The position numbers and the translations under genes are program-made. 38,744 bases of DNA from Clostridiales bacterium VE202-01 (lineage in GTDB: Bacteria > Bacillota_I > Bacilli_A > Erysipelotrichales > Coprobacillaceae). How positions within the stretch are numbered: position 1 is the stretch's first letter; each line of letters starts with the position of its first letter. The DNA is taken from the NCBI GenBank assembly GCA_000508865.1, contig BAHP02000103.1, positions 1 to 38,744 on the forward strand, in the 5' to 3' direction. Shown here piece after piece: positions 1-8,927 of the stretch. The notes beneath the pieces were generated by a model, which worked only from the letters and a program-made list of their open reading frames with translations, did not search any database and had not been told where the DNA came from.

Positions 1-11
1 GGAGAAAAATC

Positions 12-119
12 ATGAAAGAGGTTAAAGTTATTGTTGAAAACAAAAAACAAGAAGCTATCGCTAAGGGATCTTGCTGGTGCCCTTGGACTTCTCAAACTGT
101 AATGTTTATTAATTTTTAA
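12..119 (+). CDS. 35-aa Cys/Trp-rich small peptide, possible RiPP or bacteriocin-like precursor
   Basis: A good ribosome binding site (GGAG, 7 nt before ATG) opens the window and leads into a 35-codon frame ending in TAA. A perfect rho-independent hairpin follows 13 nt after the stop, so this looks like a real, short, terminal transcription unit. The first 19 residues are charged and helical in character, rich in Lys, Glu and Val, and end in AIAKG. The last 16 residues, SCWCPWTSQTVMFINF, are entirely different: two Cys, two Trp, hydroxyl residues and a hydrophobic tail. This leader/core split is typical of ribosomally made, modified peptides, but no modification enzyme or transporter is visible because the upstream side lies outside the window. 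It could also be a signalling peptide or a toxin-like small protein. The only downstream genes face it. Function is not known. Confidence 0.55.
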   Translation: MKEVKVIVENKKQEAIAKGSCWCPWTSQTVMFINF

Positions 120-132
120 TTGAGCAGAAAAC

Positions 133-160
133 AAAAAGAAAGAGTTACCTCTTTCTTTTT
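133..160 (+). terminator. Rho-independent terminator after the small peptide gene
   Basis: A perfect 12-bp stem (133-144 with 149-160) closes a TTAC loop. The 3' arm ends in a run of T, and the mirrored A run could also serve the opposite strand. It separates the plus-strand peptide gene from the convergent minus-strand gene ending at 238. Confidence 0.85.
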
Positions 161-237
161 GAATCTTATCTAATAATGAGTAAATTAGTCAGTTAAGGGG
201 CTGTAACTGTCATAAATGTTCTAATATCAAATACAAT

Positions 238-417
238 TTATTCTCTCTTATTATTAAAATATACTGCTATTATCGACATTTGAATAGATAGTGTTAAAGC
301 ACTACATAATATCCAAAACAGCTCTCCTGTATAATTCATAAAAGGAATCATCAATATTGCAAACAATGATAAAAAACCGATTATAGTTATAAATACTGCT
401 GCTATATATTTCAACAT
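238..417 (-). CDS. Small two-helix membrane protein, unknown
   Basis: A 59-residue protein starting MLKYIAAV, with two hydrophobic helices (roughly residues 4-25 and 32-53) joined by a short loop and a short charged tail ending NNKRE. I chose the ATG at 417 because AGAGAGG lies about 11 nt upstream. The longer frame to 444 would need a TTG start without a visible binding site. It lies downstream of another small anchored protein (497-958) on the same strand with a gap of about 80 nt, so the two may be co-transcribed. No family is recognised. Its size and topology would suit a small transport accessory, immunity or stress protein, but nothing in the sequence decides between these. Confidence 0.5.
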   Translation of the reverse strand: MLKYIAAVFITIIGFLSLFAILMIPFMNYTGELFWILCSALTLSIQMSIIAVYFNNKRE

Positions 418-496
418 ATAATTCTCGTCCTCTCTATAATTCAAGATTACAATATTATTATTCTGGCTTTGAGTATCAACTTTTCATCACTTTAAA

Positions 497-958
497 TTAT
501 ATATAATAAGCTAAAGCATATAATTGTTTATTTTCTGGAAAATAAATTAAATAAAGCTTATCATCTCTATTTGAATAATCTATTTCTTTTGAATAGTAAT
601 CATCTGTAAATGAGGGTAAATATTTATTATCAATATCAATCTCATGCAAAATTTTACTTACTTCATTTTCAAATGAAGAATCGCTTTCTTTAACAAAATT
701 TTCTTCAATATCTCCAATATCACTACTACTATAATCCAATATTAAATATCTTTCACCATCTCGATCAAAACCTTTTATGGTATCTACTTCATAAATAACA
801 GATGCGTTTTCATCTAATGATGTTGCAAAAGATTCATTAATCAATTCTTGGATAGAATGATTTTTTAATACAAAATCATATGAGTTTGTAAAAAAGAACC
901 CCACTACTAAAACACATACACCAGCCACAAATAAAATTATCCATTTAATTTTTTTCAC
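497..958 (-). CDS. Membrane-anchored extracytoplasmic protein, unknown
   Basis: A 153-residue protein with a Lys-rich N-terminus and one hydrophobic segment (about residues 5-24) followed by an acidic soluble domain of about 125 residues. This is the form of a signal anchor or uncleaved signal peptide. There is no lipobox cysteine. The start is GTG at 958 with AGGAG about 9 nt upstream. The overlapping ATG two bases earlier runs straight into TGA and cannot be used. The soluble part is rich in Asp, Glu, Ser and Tyr, with no motif I recognise. It is followed on the same strand by the two-helix protein at 238-417, which may form a pair with it. Confidence 0.6.
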   Translation of the reverse strand: MKKIKWIILFVAGVCVLVVGFFFTNSYDFVLKNHSIQELINESFATSLDENASVIYEVDTIKGFDRDGERYLILDYSSSDIGDIEENFVKESDSSFENEVSKILHEIDIDNKYLPSFTDDYYSKEIDYSNRDDKLYLIYFPENKQLYALAYYI

Positions 959-1349
959 ATTTAAATTTCTCCTAAAATTATATTTTACTTTAAAACTATT
1001 ATAAAAGTATCAAGAAATAATCCAATACTTAATTATTTATAATCTTTCTTTATTCCATAAAATATTTTATCTCTTACAAATACTTTCTTTAAATTTCAAT
1101 AAAATATTCATCTTAAAAATATTTCAAACAAAACTAACAATCGTGATATAAAAATCTTCCCTCCTAACCTATCAAATTAATTGTTGAATTGCTTTTATTT
1201 CTTTTTATTATCTCTACATTTATATTATAATCACTAATCATTCATGAGTCAACATATACATTATTTATAATATCATTTTATATATTTGATTATTAAAATC
1301 ATCATAAAATAAAACATCGAGAAAATAAGTAATCCTTCTCTCGATATTT
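959..1349. other. Gene-free AT-rich intergenic stretch
   Basis: About 390 bases separate the anchored protein (start 958) from the end of the MATE gene (1350). No coding frame with a binding site is seen. It holds the terminator of the MATE gene at its right end and presumably the promoter of the 958 gene, which I cannot assign with confidence because nearly every hexamer here resembles a -10 box. Confidence 0.5.
1312..1345 (-). terminator. Probable terminator of the MATE gene
   Basis: A 7-bp stem ATCGAGA (1316-1322) / TCTCGAT (1339-1345) with a 16-nt loop lies immediately after the stop codon of the MATE gene. A T-rich tract follows on the minus strand (TTTT opposite 1311-1314). Confidence 0.6.
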
Positions 1350-2672
1350 TTATAACCATTTTTCTTTTTTAATACCACATATTATTCCTATCATATCAGC
1401 TAAAAACCAGCCAATTGGTATCGACCACCAAATTGCCTGCGTCCCAAATACCGGTGCTAATAAATACGCAAGTAAAACCCTAGTACCTAAAGATACTACC
1501 GTCAATACAACAGATATCCCTGGTTTACCGATACCACGATAATATCCATATAATAAAAATAAACAACCAATTCCTAAATAACAAGCACCTTCTATTCTAA
1601 GATATGCAACTCCCTCCCTAATTATTTCTACTTTAGATCCATCGATAAATATCATCATTAAATTATCTGCAAAAATAAAAACTAAAAAAGAAATAATTAA
1701 ACAAAAGATTACTGCTGCTTTAATTGCTGCTTTTAAGCCTTTTTTTATTCTATCTTGTAAATTGGCACCTTTATTTTGAGCAATATATGTTGAAAATGCA
1801 TTACCAAAATCCTGAACTGGCATATAAGCAAATGAATCAATTTTAACAGCTGCTGCAAAAGCAGACATCGTTATTATTCCAAAACTATTTACTAATCCTT
1901 GAATCATTAAAATACCAAAATTCATTACTGATTGCTGGATACACGTCAACAATGAATAATCTTTTATCTTTTTAAAGATTTCATAATCAAAATGACAATG
2001 TTGTTTTTGAGGGATAAGTTCCTTTTTAAAAATCAAGACATATAACATAATACCTAAAGCACTAAAAATTTGGGCAAGTAATGTCGCTAGAGCCGCCCCT
2101 GATACTTTCATATTAACATTTACAATAAAAAAGATATCTAAAACAATATTAATAATTGAAGCAATTCCTAGAAATAATAGTGGTATTTTAGAATTTCCTA
2201 ATGCTCTTAGTAATGAAGCAAAATAATTATAAATAAATGTAAATATAAGTCCAATAAATATAATAATTAAATAATCATATGTTATTTGATAAATATCTTT
2301 AGGAATGTTCATAAAAGTTAAAATAGGATGAATTGCAAATATACAGATTCCTTCTAATAATATAGTAATAATTCCTACAGCTATAAAAGAAACAAAAAAA
2401 GATATTTTCATTTTATCTATCTGTTTAGCTCCATATAACATCGAAAATAAAATACCACTTCCCATACATAAACCTAAAATAATCGAAGTCAAAAACGTCA
2501 TTATTGTAAATGAAGATCCTACTGCTGCTAAAGCATCGGAACCAATATATTTACCAACGATAAAAGTATCTGCCACATTATATAACTGTTGCAGTAGATT
2601 TCCCAAAATCATCGGTAATGAAAATAATAGTAATGATTTTGTTATATTTCCCTTTGTAAGATCAGTTTCCAT
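1350..2672 (-). CDS. MATE family multidrug/Na+ antiporter
   Basis: A 440-residue integral membrane protein with about 12 hydrophobic segments. The N-terminal hallmark LPMILGNLLQQLYNVADTF and the second-half equivalent around CIQQSVMNFGILMIQGLVNS show the two repeated MatE domains. Family members use Na+ or H+ gradients to export cationic drugs and metabolites across the cytoplasmic membrane. The length matches the family norm (440-460). The start ATG at 2672 has TTGGAG about 7 nt upstream. It belongs to the large MepA/DinF-like Firmicutes group, but the substrate cannot be read from sequence. A terminator follows it, and the upstream glycosylase gene is about 90 nt away on the same strand, so read-through is possible. 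Confidence 0.9.
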   Translation of the reverse strand: METDLTKGNITKSLLLFSLPMILGNLLQQLYNVADTFIVGKYIGSDALAAVGSSFTIMTFLTSIILGLCMGSGILFSMLYGAKQIDKMKISFFVSFIAVGIITILLEGICIFAIHPILTFMNIPKDIYQITYDYLIIIFIGLIFTFIYNYFASLLRALGNSKIPLLFLGIASIINIVLDIFFIVNVNMKVSGAALATLLAQIFSALGIMLYVLIFKKELIPQKQHCHFDYEIFKKIKDYSLLTCIQQSVMNFGILMIQGLVNSFGIITMSAFAAAVKIDSFAYMPVQDFGNAFSTYIAQNKGANLQDRIKKGLKAAIKAAVIFCLIISFLVFIFADNLMMIFIDGSKVEIIREGVAYLRIEGACYLGIGCLFLLYGYYRGIGKPGISVVLTVVSLGTRVLLAYLLAPVFGTQAIWWSIPIGWFLADMIGIICGIKKEKWL

Positions 2673-2764
2673 ATTATTACTCCAATCATTTTAAACTCTA
2701 CTAATTTTGCTTTGACTATTATTAAATATATATTATCTAAGATCATTTGTTTCTATTTATAATA

Positions 2765-3262
2765 TTATTTTATCTTCTGCTCAACATTTCTAACGATCTG
2801 CCAATGATCAATTAATTTTTCTAACGAATAACTGGCATTAGCTGGTGAAGATGATGGTAGTTTAATCACCGGCAAATCAATTATATCATCAAAATATCGA
2901 TGATATAACTTATCTGCTAAATTACCGTTTGTATAAATATGCGTTATTGTGCTTTGATTAATGATCTTTTCTAAATCATTAACCGTTACATTTTTAATAC
3001 TACTGTCGCTAGAACCATTTATTTCACAACTAGCAATTACATCCCATAGGGCAAGATGATTTTCTAATAAAAATTGTTTTTTTTGAGATATTGTTTCTAA
3101 TGGCTCATGATCATAGATATTAGCTAAAATTTTCCAAAAACGATTTTGAGGATGATGATAAAAAAAATTACCCTCTCTTGATTTTACTGATGGAAATGAT
3201 CCTAAAATCAATATTTGTGATTCTTTATTATATACTGGTTCAATTAAATGATATTCTTTCAT
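2765..3262 (-). CDS. DNA-deoxyinosine (hypoxanthine) glycosylase, uracil-DNA glycosylase superfamily
   Basis: A 165-residue single-domain protein. The N-terminal motif LGSFPSVKSREGNFFYHHPQ (about residues 21-40) and the C-terminal LPSSSPAN (about residues 136-143) match the UDG-fold family described as hypoxanthine-DNA glycosylase, related to Mug. These enzymes cut deaminated bases (hypoxanthine from adenine, in some members uracil) out of DNA to start base-excision repair. The Asn and Ser residues of the second motif stand where the family places its catalytic loop. The length is normal. The start ATG at 3262 has AGGGGGC closely upstream. It stands alone between the MATE gene and a lipoprotein gene, with no repair partner nearby. 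Confidence 0.82.
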   Translation of the reverse strand: MKEYHLIEPVYNKESQILILGSFPSVKSREGNFFYHHPQNRFWKILANIYDHEPLETISQKKQFLLENHLALWDVIASCEINGSSDSSIKNVTVNDLEKIINQSTITHIYTNGNLADKLYHRYFDDIIDLPVIKLPSSSPANASYSLEKLIDHWQIVRNVEQKIK

Positions 3263-3333
3263 AATGCCCCCTAAATTAATTATTTTATACTGTCATAATA
3301 CCACATTTATCGATTATGTATCAAATATTAAAA

Positions 3334-3873
3334 TCATTGATTGACTGGAGTATAAACAGAAGTTAACCAGCCATCTAGTAAAGAATCAACTAATTCTGGC
3401 TTTGAAACTTCGTTATTATTTAAAACAAAGCTGGATAATATATTGGCATTTTTTACATATTCACAAATGTTTTTTTCATATTCTTCATAATCATCGCCCT
3501 CAAACCAGTAAAATGATACATCTTTACCGTTAAAATCATATTCACTTAAAAAGTTTTTTAATTCTATCGAAATTTGATTATTTTGAATTACACTTCCAAT
3601 TAAAATCAAATCATATTTTTCTAATGATAATGAATCATTGACTCCTATTTCATATAAATCAACAAGCAGCTTTTTTTGAATCATTGCATTTATTTCATCA
3701 AGTAAATCATAAGGATCATAATATAGTGCTAATATTTGTTTATTTTCATTTATTTTTTCTAAAAAAATATTAGTTTGTTTTATCTGTTTTATAGCTGCTG
3801 GTGGTGCAGGATTTATGGTCCTGCACGCTGTCAAGATCATTAAACTAATAAATAAATTTATAATTTTCTTCAT
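3334..3873 (-). CDS. Lipoprotein with a flavodoxin-like domain
   Basis: A 179-residue protein beginning MKKIINLF with a lipobox LTAC (Cys at residue 17), so it is probably lipid-anchored on the outer face of the membrane. The region after residue 45 reads like a flavodoxin fold: a first strand ILALYY, a helix, then LVDLYEIG, YDLILIGSVIQNN and DVSFYWFEG. The phosphate-binding loop after strand 1, which is rich in Ser, Gly and Thr in true flavodoxins, is DPYD here, so FMN binding may be lost. I chose the ATG at 3873 because AAAGGGG lies 7 nt upstream and the lipobox then sits at the usual distance. The longer frame to 3909 lacks a binding site. The flavodoxin assignment is from pattern only. 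Confidence 0.6.
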   Translation of the reverse strand: MKKIINLFISLMILTACRTINPAPPAAIKQIKQTNIFLEKINENKQILALYYDPYDLLDEINAMIQKKLLVDLYEIGVNDSLSLEKYDLILIGSVIQNNQISIELKNFLSEYDFNGKDVSFYWFEGDDYEEYEKNICEYVKNANILSSFVLNNNEVSKPELVDSLLDGWLTSVYTPVNQ

Positions 3874-3974
3874 TATAACGCCCCTTTTCAAATGCATATA
3901 ATAAAACATATCTTTATTTTAGCTATTATTCTCTATGAAATTTGTCACTTGATTTTTTATTGTTATAAAAGATC

Positions 3975-4007
3975 AAAAAAAGACTAGAAGTCTAACGACA
4001 TCTAGTC
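3975..4007 (-). terminator. Terminator of the trp operon
   Basis: On the minus strand GACTAGA pairs with TCTAGTC (7 bp, plus-strand arms 3982-3988 and 4001-4007, loop of 12), followed directly by seven T. It starts 13 nt after the trpA stop and marks the end of the tryptophan operon. Confidence 0.85.
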
Positions 4008-4020
4008 ATCTACATATATT

Positions 4021-4788
4021 TTACATAACATCTGTTAATGATTTTACATAATCATACAATGGTTTATTAGCATCAGCACCATTTTCCTTGATGATATTAA
4101 CTATCGCACTACCAACGATTACACCATCAGCGATCGATGCAAAATGTTTTACCTGTTCTTGATTATTAATTCCAAACCCAACCGCTACAGGCGTATCAGT
4201 GACTGATTTAATTAATTCTACGATTCCTTCAATATCTGTAACGATCTTACTACGCATACCTGTTACTCCCATTGAAGAAACAAGATAAATAAAGCCTCTA
4301 GACTGTTTTGCAATCTCTAATGTTCTTTCTTTAGATGTTGGTGCAATCATCGAAATTAAATCAACATCATATTGATAACAAATATCACTAACTTCTTTGC
4401 TTTCTTCAAAAGGACAGTCAGGAATAATTATCCCATCAATTCCCACTTCCTGGCATTTTTTAAAGAAGTTATCATAACCATAATGAAATACAGGGTTTAA
4501 ATAGGTCATTAAACATAATGGTATATTGGAAACTTTTCTGATTTCTTTAACGATTTCAAATACTTTATCAGTTGTCATCTTATTTGTTAATGCCCGAATA
4601 TTAGCTTCCTGGATAACTGGTCCTTCAGCAATTGGATCACTAAAAGGAATACCAATTTCAATTAAAGAGGCTCCTGCTTTTTCCATTTCTAAAATATATT
4701 CGATCGTTTTTTCCAGATAGGGATCGCCAGCTGTTAAAAAGCCAATAAAGGCTTTTTTATCTTTAAAAGCTTCATTAATTCTACTCAT
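4021..4788 (-). CDS. trpA: Tryptophan synthase alpha subunit
   Basis: A 255-residue (beta/alpha)8 protein, normal length for TrpA. It splits indole-3-glycerol phosphate into glyceraldehyde 3-phosphate and indole, and passes indole to TrpB through the alpha-beta tunnel. The active-site stretch [16 protein letters not shown] contains the catalytic Glu (residue 44, equal to E49 of the E. coli enzyme). The position of E. coli D60 is Glu here (residue 55), a conservative change. Phosphate-binding segments [10 protein letters not shown] and [10 protein letters not shown] are present. The gene starts inside the end of trpB (8-nt overlap) with GGGGGTG 7 nt upstream of ATG. It is the last gene of the operon. 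Confidence 0.96.
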   Translation of the reverse strand: MSRINEAFKDKKAFIGFLTAGDPYLEKTIEYILEMEKAGASLIEIGIPFSDPIAEGPVIQEANIRALTNKMTTDKVFEIVKEIRKVSNIPLCLMTYLNPVFHYGYDNFFKKCQEVGIDGIIIPDCPFEESKEVSDICYQYDVDLISMIAPTSKERTLEIAKQSRGFIYLVSSMGVTGMRSKIVTDIEGIVELIKSVTDTPVAVGFGINNQEQVKHFASIADGVIVGSAIVNIIKENGADANKPLYDYVKSLTDVM

Positions 4789-5965
4789 GAATATTCACCC
4801 CCTGATATCTTGCAATAGCTGCGACATCTTTATCGCCACGTCCTGATAAACAAATAATAACAATATCATCTTTTTTCATTGTTGGAACGATCTTACGGGC
4901 ATGAGCTACAGCATGAGCACTTTCGATTGCACAAATGATTCCTTCTGTTCTCGCTAAGTATTCAAAAGCAGCTACTGCTTCATCATCAGTTACGGGTACA
5001 TATTTTGCTCGACCAATATCATGTAAATGCGCATGTTCTGGTCCAATTCCAGGATAATCCAAACCAGCTGAAATCGAATAAACAGGTGCTATTTGACCAT
5101 ATTCATCTTGACAAAAATATGATTTCATCCCATGAAATACACCCAATGTTCCAGTATTGATCGTTGCTGCTGTTAAAGCTGTATCAACACCCTTACCAGC
5201 TGCTTCACAACCAATCAATTGAACTGAAGAATCATTAATAAAATTATAGAACATGCCCATTGCATTGCTGCCACCACCGACACAAGCCATGACCGCCGTT
5301 GGTAATTTTCCTTCATATTCTAAAATCTGGGCTCTTGCTTCTTTAGAGATAACACTTTGAAAATCTCTAACGATCATGGGAAAAGGATGTGGTCCCATAA
5401 CTGAACCTAAAACATATAAAGTATCATCGACCCGTTTTGTCCATTCACGCATCGTCTCATTAACAGCATCTTTTAAAGTCATCGTTCCACTAGTCACACT
5501 ATGAACTTTAGCTCCTAAAAGTTCCATTCGATAAACATTTAAAGCTTGCCGATCAGTGTCTTCTTTCCCCATAAAGATTTCACATTCAAGCCCTAAAAGA
5601 GCTGCTGCAGTTGCTGTTGCTACCCCATGCTGTCCTGCTCCAGTTTCAGCAATCACTCTCGTTTTCCCCATTTTTTTAGCCATCAACACTTGACCTAATA
5701 CATTATTAATTTTATGAGATCCGGTATGATTTAAATCTTCACGTTTTAAATATACTTTAGCTCCACCTAAATCTTCTGTCATTTTTTTAGCATAATATAA
5801 AAGTGATGGTCTACCGGCATATTCTTTTAATAATTTATCTAATTCCTGATTAAATTCCGGATCATTTTTATAAAACTCATATGCTTTTTCTACATTATGG
5901 ATCTCATTCATCAATGTTTCTGGAATATATTGACCCCCATGTATTCCATATCTACCTGTCGCCAT
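4781..5965 (-). CDS. trpB: Tryptophan synthase beta subunit
   Basis: A 394-residue PLP enzyme that joins indole and serine to give tryptophan, in the cytoplasmic alpha2beta2 complex. The PLP lysine is Lys85 in HTGSHKINN, the catalytic Glu lies in ETGAGQHG (about residues 107-114), and the phosphate loop is CVGGGSNA. The monovalent-cation and communication regions are intact, and the length equals the standard TrpB1 type. The ATG at 5965 overlaps the end of trpF by 14 nt and has AAGGAGAG upstream, so translation is coupled. No anomalies seen. Confidence 0.97.
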   Translation of the reverse strand: MATGRYGIHGGQYIPETLMNEIHNVEKAYEFYKNDPEFNQELDKLLKEYAGRPSLLYYAKKMTEDLGGAKVYLKREDLNHTGSHKINNVLGQVLMAKKMGKTRVIAETGAGQHGVATATAAALLGLECEIFMGKEDTDRQALNVYRMELLGAKVHSVTSGTMTLKDAVNETMREWTKRVDDTLYVLGSVMGPHPFPMIVRDFQSVISKEARAQILEYEGKLPTAVMACVGGGSNAMGMFYNFINDSSVQLIGCEAAGKGVDTALTAATINTGTLGVFHGMKSYFCQDEYGQIAPVYSISAGLDYPGIGPEHAHLHDIGRAKYVPVTDDEAVAAFEYLARTEGIICAIESAHAVAHARKIVPTMKKDDIVIICLSGRGDKDVAAIARYQGVNIHE

Positions 5966-6548
5966 TTCTAACTCTCCTTACTATTTCATTAATTTTGTTA
6001 CGATCTTTAATTCCTTTAGTTTCAACTCCACTGCTGACATCTAAACTAAAACATTTGATTTTCAAAGCATCACTTAAATTAGTTAAGTCAATTCCACCAG
6101 CGAGAAAAAATGGTTTGTCCAATTGTTTGATCAACGACCAGTCAAAACTTTCACCACTGCCGCTAATTTTATTATCTAATAAATAATAATCAACATCGTA
6201 ATTTAGATCATCTAAATCACTAGCGTGATCTACTTTGATTGCTTTGATGATGGGAACATCAATAAATTGCTTTAATTGTTGTAGATAAATGTTATCCTCA
6301 CTACCATGAAGCTGAACTACTTCAATTACTTCTTGATTCACTAAATCGACAATATCTGCAATTGGACTATCAACAAAAACGCCTACTGCTTTTATTTGTT
6401 TATCTAACTTTGCTTTTAATTGTTTGGTCTGATCAAAATTTACTTGTCGCTTACTTTGAGCAAAAACAAATCCAGCATAATCAGGTTTAGCTTCATTTAC
6501 ATAATCAATATCATCACTTCTAAACAAACCACAAATCTTAATTTTCAT
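5952..6548 (-). CDS. trpF: Phosphoribosylanthranilate isomerase
   Basis: A 198-residue TIM-barrel enzyme that converts N-(5-phosphoribosyl)anthranilate to the 1-(carboxyphenylamino)-1-deoxyribulose phosphate used by TrpC. The general base Cys is Cys6 in KIKICGL. The acid Asp lies in the central barrel (around VDYYLLD), and the phosphate sites FLAGGID and SLDVSSGVE are clear. It is encoded separately from trpC, unlike in E. coli. Its start lies within the last 11 nt of trpC, and its end overlaps trpB. A normal-length, intact gene. Confidence 0.96.
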   Translation of the reverse strand: MKIKICGLFRSDDIDYVNEAKPDYAGFVFAQSKRQVNFDQTKQLKAKLDKQIKAVGVFVDSPIADIVDLVNQEVIEVVQLHGSEDNIYLQQLKQFIDVPIIKAIKVDHASDLDDLNYDVDYYLLDNKISGSGESFDWSLIKQLDKPFFLAGGIDLTNLSDALKIKCFSLDVSSGVETKGIKDRNKINEIVRRVRNGDR

Positions 6549-7338
6549 GATCTGGTTTTCTTAACCCCTGTAAAATTTCAAAAGTTTTTCGTTTATCATG
6601 ACTACGCATCAATATCTCACCAACTAAAACCGCATCAACTTTGTTTTCCTCTAAAATTTTGATATCATCATATGTTTTAATGCCGCTTTCAGAAACAAAA
6701 ACAATATCATCAGGTACCATCGAACGTAATTCAATACTATTTTTCATATCTACTTCAAAATTTCTTAAATCACGATTATTGACCCCAATAATTTTTGCGC
6801 CTACTCGTAAAGCTTTTTTTACCTGCATTGAACTATGCGCCTCGACTAAAGCGCTCATCCCTAGACGCTCAGCTAAATTTAAACAACGCATCAAAGTTAT
6901 TTCATCTAAAACGCTACATATCAACAATACCGCATCAGCACCTAATAATTTAGCTTCATAGATCATATATTCATCTACTACAAAATCTTTTCTCAACACT
7001 GGTATTTTAACAATTTTTGCAATTTCTGCTAAGAAATCATCATCCCCTTTAAAAAAGTCTGGTTCTGTCAAAACAGAAATAGCTGCCGCTCCAATATCTT
7101 CATATTCTTTAGCAATTGTTTTATAATCAAAATTTTGGGCAATCACCCCTTTTGAAGGTGAAACCTTTTTTACCTCCATAATATATGACATTCCTGGTTT
7201 ACGTAAGGCTTTTTCAAAAGGATAATCTTTGTTGATTGGTTTATCAAAAGCCAATTTTGCTAGTTTATCAATCGAATTTCTTTTTTTATTTTCAGCTACT
7301 CTTTCTTTAGTTCTTTCAACAATATCATCAATAATCAT
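6538..7338 (-). CDS. trpC: Indole-3-glycerol phosphate synthase
   Basis: A 266-residue TIM-barrel enzyme that closes the indole ring with loss of CO2 and water. Family marks are the N-terminal MIIDDIVERTKERV extension, EVKKVSPSKG (catalytic Lys and substrate loop), LRKDFVVDEYMIYEAKLLGA, VNNRDL and VSESGIKT. I prefer the second of two close ATGs (7338): AAAGGGG then sits 8 nt upstream, whereas it is only 2 nt before the ATG at 7344. The binding site overlaps the trpD stop codon, so the genes are coupled. The 3' end overlaps trpF. Confidence 0.95.
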   Translation of the reverse strand: MIIDDIVERTKERVAENKKRNSIDKLAKLAFDKPINKDYPFEKALRKPGMSYIMEVKKVSPSKGVIAQNFDYKTIAKEYEDIGAAAISVLTEPDFFKGDDDFLAEIAKIVKIPVLRKDFVVDEYMIYEAKLLGADAVLLICSVLDEITLMRCLNLAERLGMSALVEAHSSMQVKKALRVGAKIIGVNNRDLRNFEVDMKNSIELRSMVPDDIVFVSESGIKTYDDIKILEENKVDAVLVGEILMRSHDKRKTFEILQGLRKPDHEN

Positions 7339-7351
7339 TTTCATAACCCCT

Positions 7352-8359
7352 TTATCTATTAGTTTCTTCAATGAACTGTTCAAGTTTAGCTAAAGCTTTC
7401 CCTTCATCAATCAATTTAGCTGCTAATTCAATTCCTTCTTGCATCGTTTCACTACGACCCGCAATATAAATCGCTGCTCCCGCATTCAATAATACCGCAT
7501 CACGCTGAGGCCCTTTTTTACCATTTAAAATCTCACGCGTGATCTTAGCATTATATTCAGGATCTCCACCAACTAGATCTTCTTTTACACAACGTTTAAA
7601 CCCAAATTGTTCTGGGGTAATTACATAACGAGTATATTTACCATCTTTTACTTCACAAACACTAGTTGGAGCAGAAAGAGAAATTTCATCTAAACAATCT
7701 TGTCCATATACTACCATGGCTCTTTTGACACCTAAATTACTTAAAACTTTAGCCAATGGTTCGACTAATGTCTCATCATATACTCCCATTACCTGTTTAC
7801 TAGCTCCGGCCGGATTAGTTAAAGGTCCTAAAATATTGAATACCGTCCTAATTCCTAATTCGCGTCTTACTGGAGCTACATATTTCATTGCAATATGATA
7901 ATTTTGAGCAAATAAGAAGCAGATATTAATCTTGTCCAATATTGTAGCACTTTTTTCAGGAGATACATCAATTTTTACTCCTAATTTTTCTAAAACATCA
8001 GCTGCTCCACATTTAGAACTAGCCGCCCGATTACCATGCTTAGCTACTTTCACGCCACTTGCTGCAATTACGATCGATGATGTCGTTGAAATATTAAATG
8101 AATTAGAACCATCACCACCAGTTCCAACGATTTCTAAAACATCTTCATCATTTAATAATTTTATACAGTGCTCCCGCATTCCTGCAGCACTTCCCGTGAT
8201 TTCATCGATCGTTTCGCCTTTCAAACTTAAAGCTGTTAAATAACTGCTCATTTGAATATCACTGGCTTCACCATTCATAATTTCATTCATACATTCATAT
8301 GCTTCTTCTTTAGTTAAATCAATTTTTTTTGATAATTTAATAATCGCTTCTTTAATCAT
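7352..8359 (-). CDS. trpD: Anthranilate phosphoribosyltransferase
   Basis: A 335-residue enzyme of the nucleoside-phosphorylase-like class that transfers phosphoribose from PRPP to anthranilate. The glycine-rich PRPP site [15 protein letters not shown] and the [18 protein letters not shown] block (metal and anthranilate sites) are intact. The second of two adjacent ATGs (8359) lies 8 nt from GGAGGT and is preferred. The ATG at 8365 is only 2 nt away. The gene overlaps the end of trpG. It is not fused to trpG, unlike in some enterobacteria. Confidence 0.96.
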   Translation of the reverse strand: MIKEAIIKLSKKIDLTKEEAYECMNEIMNGEASDIQMSSYLTALSLKGETIDEITGSAAGMREHCIKLLNDEDVLEIVGTGGDGSNSFNISTTSSIVIAASGVKVAKHGNRAASSKCGAADVLEKLGVKIDVSPEKSATILDKINICFLFAQNYHIAMKYVAPVRRELGIRTVFNILGPLTNPAGASKQVMGVYDETLVEPLAKVLSNLGVKRAMVVYGQDCLDEISLSAPTSVCEVKDGKYTRYVITPEQFGFKRCVKEDLVGGDPEYNAKITREILNGKKGPQRDAVLLNAGAAIYIAGRSETMQEGIELAAKLIDEGKALAKLEQFIEETNR

Positions 8360-8927
8360 TTTCATTTACCTCCAAAAAATTTTTGATCATTAATTTTCCT
8401 TGACTAGTTAAAATCGATTCCGGATGAAACTGTAGTCCATAAACTGGATAATCCTGATGTTTAACAGCCATAACTTCATCATCATCACTTAATGCAATAA
8501 TTTTTAATTCTTTAGCCAAAGTATCTTTTTTTACCGCTAAAGAATGATATCTTGCAACTTTTGTCTTTTTTTCAACACCTTTAAAAATCTTATCATCTGT
8601 TATTTCAATTATTGAGCTCTTACCATGCATCAATTCTTTAGCATAGGTAATTGTACTGCCAAATGCTTCACAAATAGCCTGATGGCCTAAACATACGCCT
8701 AAAATTGGTTTTTTATCATAAAAATATTTGATAACTTCTTCAATATTACCAGCTTCACTAGGTTTTCCTGGTCCTGGAGAAATAATAATTACATCAGGAT
8801 TTAATTTTTCAATTTGATCAACTGTCATCTCATCATTACGAATCACCTTGATTTTTTCATCAATCGATCCAATCAGCTGATATAAGTTATATGCAAAACT
8901 ATCATAATTATCAATTAATAATATCAT
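8352..8927 (-). CDS. trpG: Anthranilate synthase glutamine amidotransferase component
   Basis: A 191-residue class I glutamine amidotransferase that supplies ammonia to TrpE. The nucleophile is Cys79 in GVCLGHQAI, the oxyanion region is [11 protein letters not shown] (about residues 50-60), and the His-Glu pair lies in LQFHPESI near the C-terminus. The ATGA overlap with trpE (4 nt) indicates coupled translation. The protein could also serve aminodeoxychorismate synthase, as in Bacillus where one subunit is shared. No separate pabA is seen in this window. Confidence 0.95.
   Translation of the reverse strand: MILLIDNYDSFAYNLYQLIGSIDEKIKVIRNDEMTVDQIEKLNPDVIIISPGPGKPSEAGNIEEVIKYFYDKKPILGVCLGHQAICEAFGSTITYAKELMHGKSSIIEITDDKIFKGVEKKTKVARYHSLAVKKDTLAKELKIIALSDDDEVMAVKHQDYPVYGLQFHPESILTSQGKLMIKNFLEVNEND

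Noticed and set aside
4526-8243. Several plus-strand frames of 60-106 codons across the trp genes
   Set aside because: All lie opposite clear trp genes with no start signals; they arise from codon bias of the real strand.
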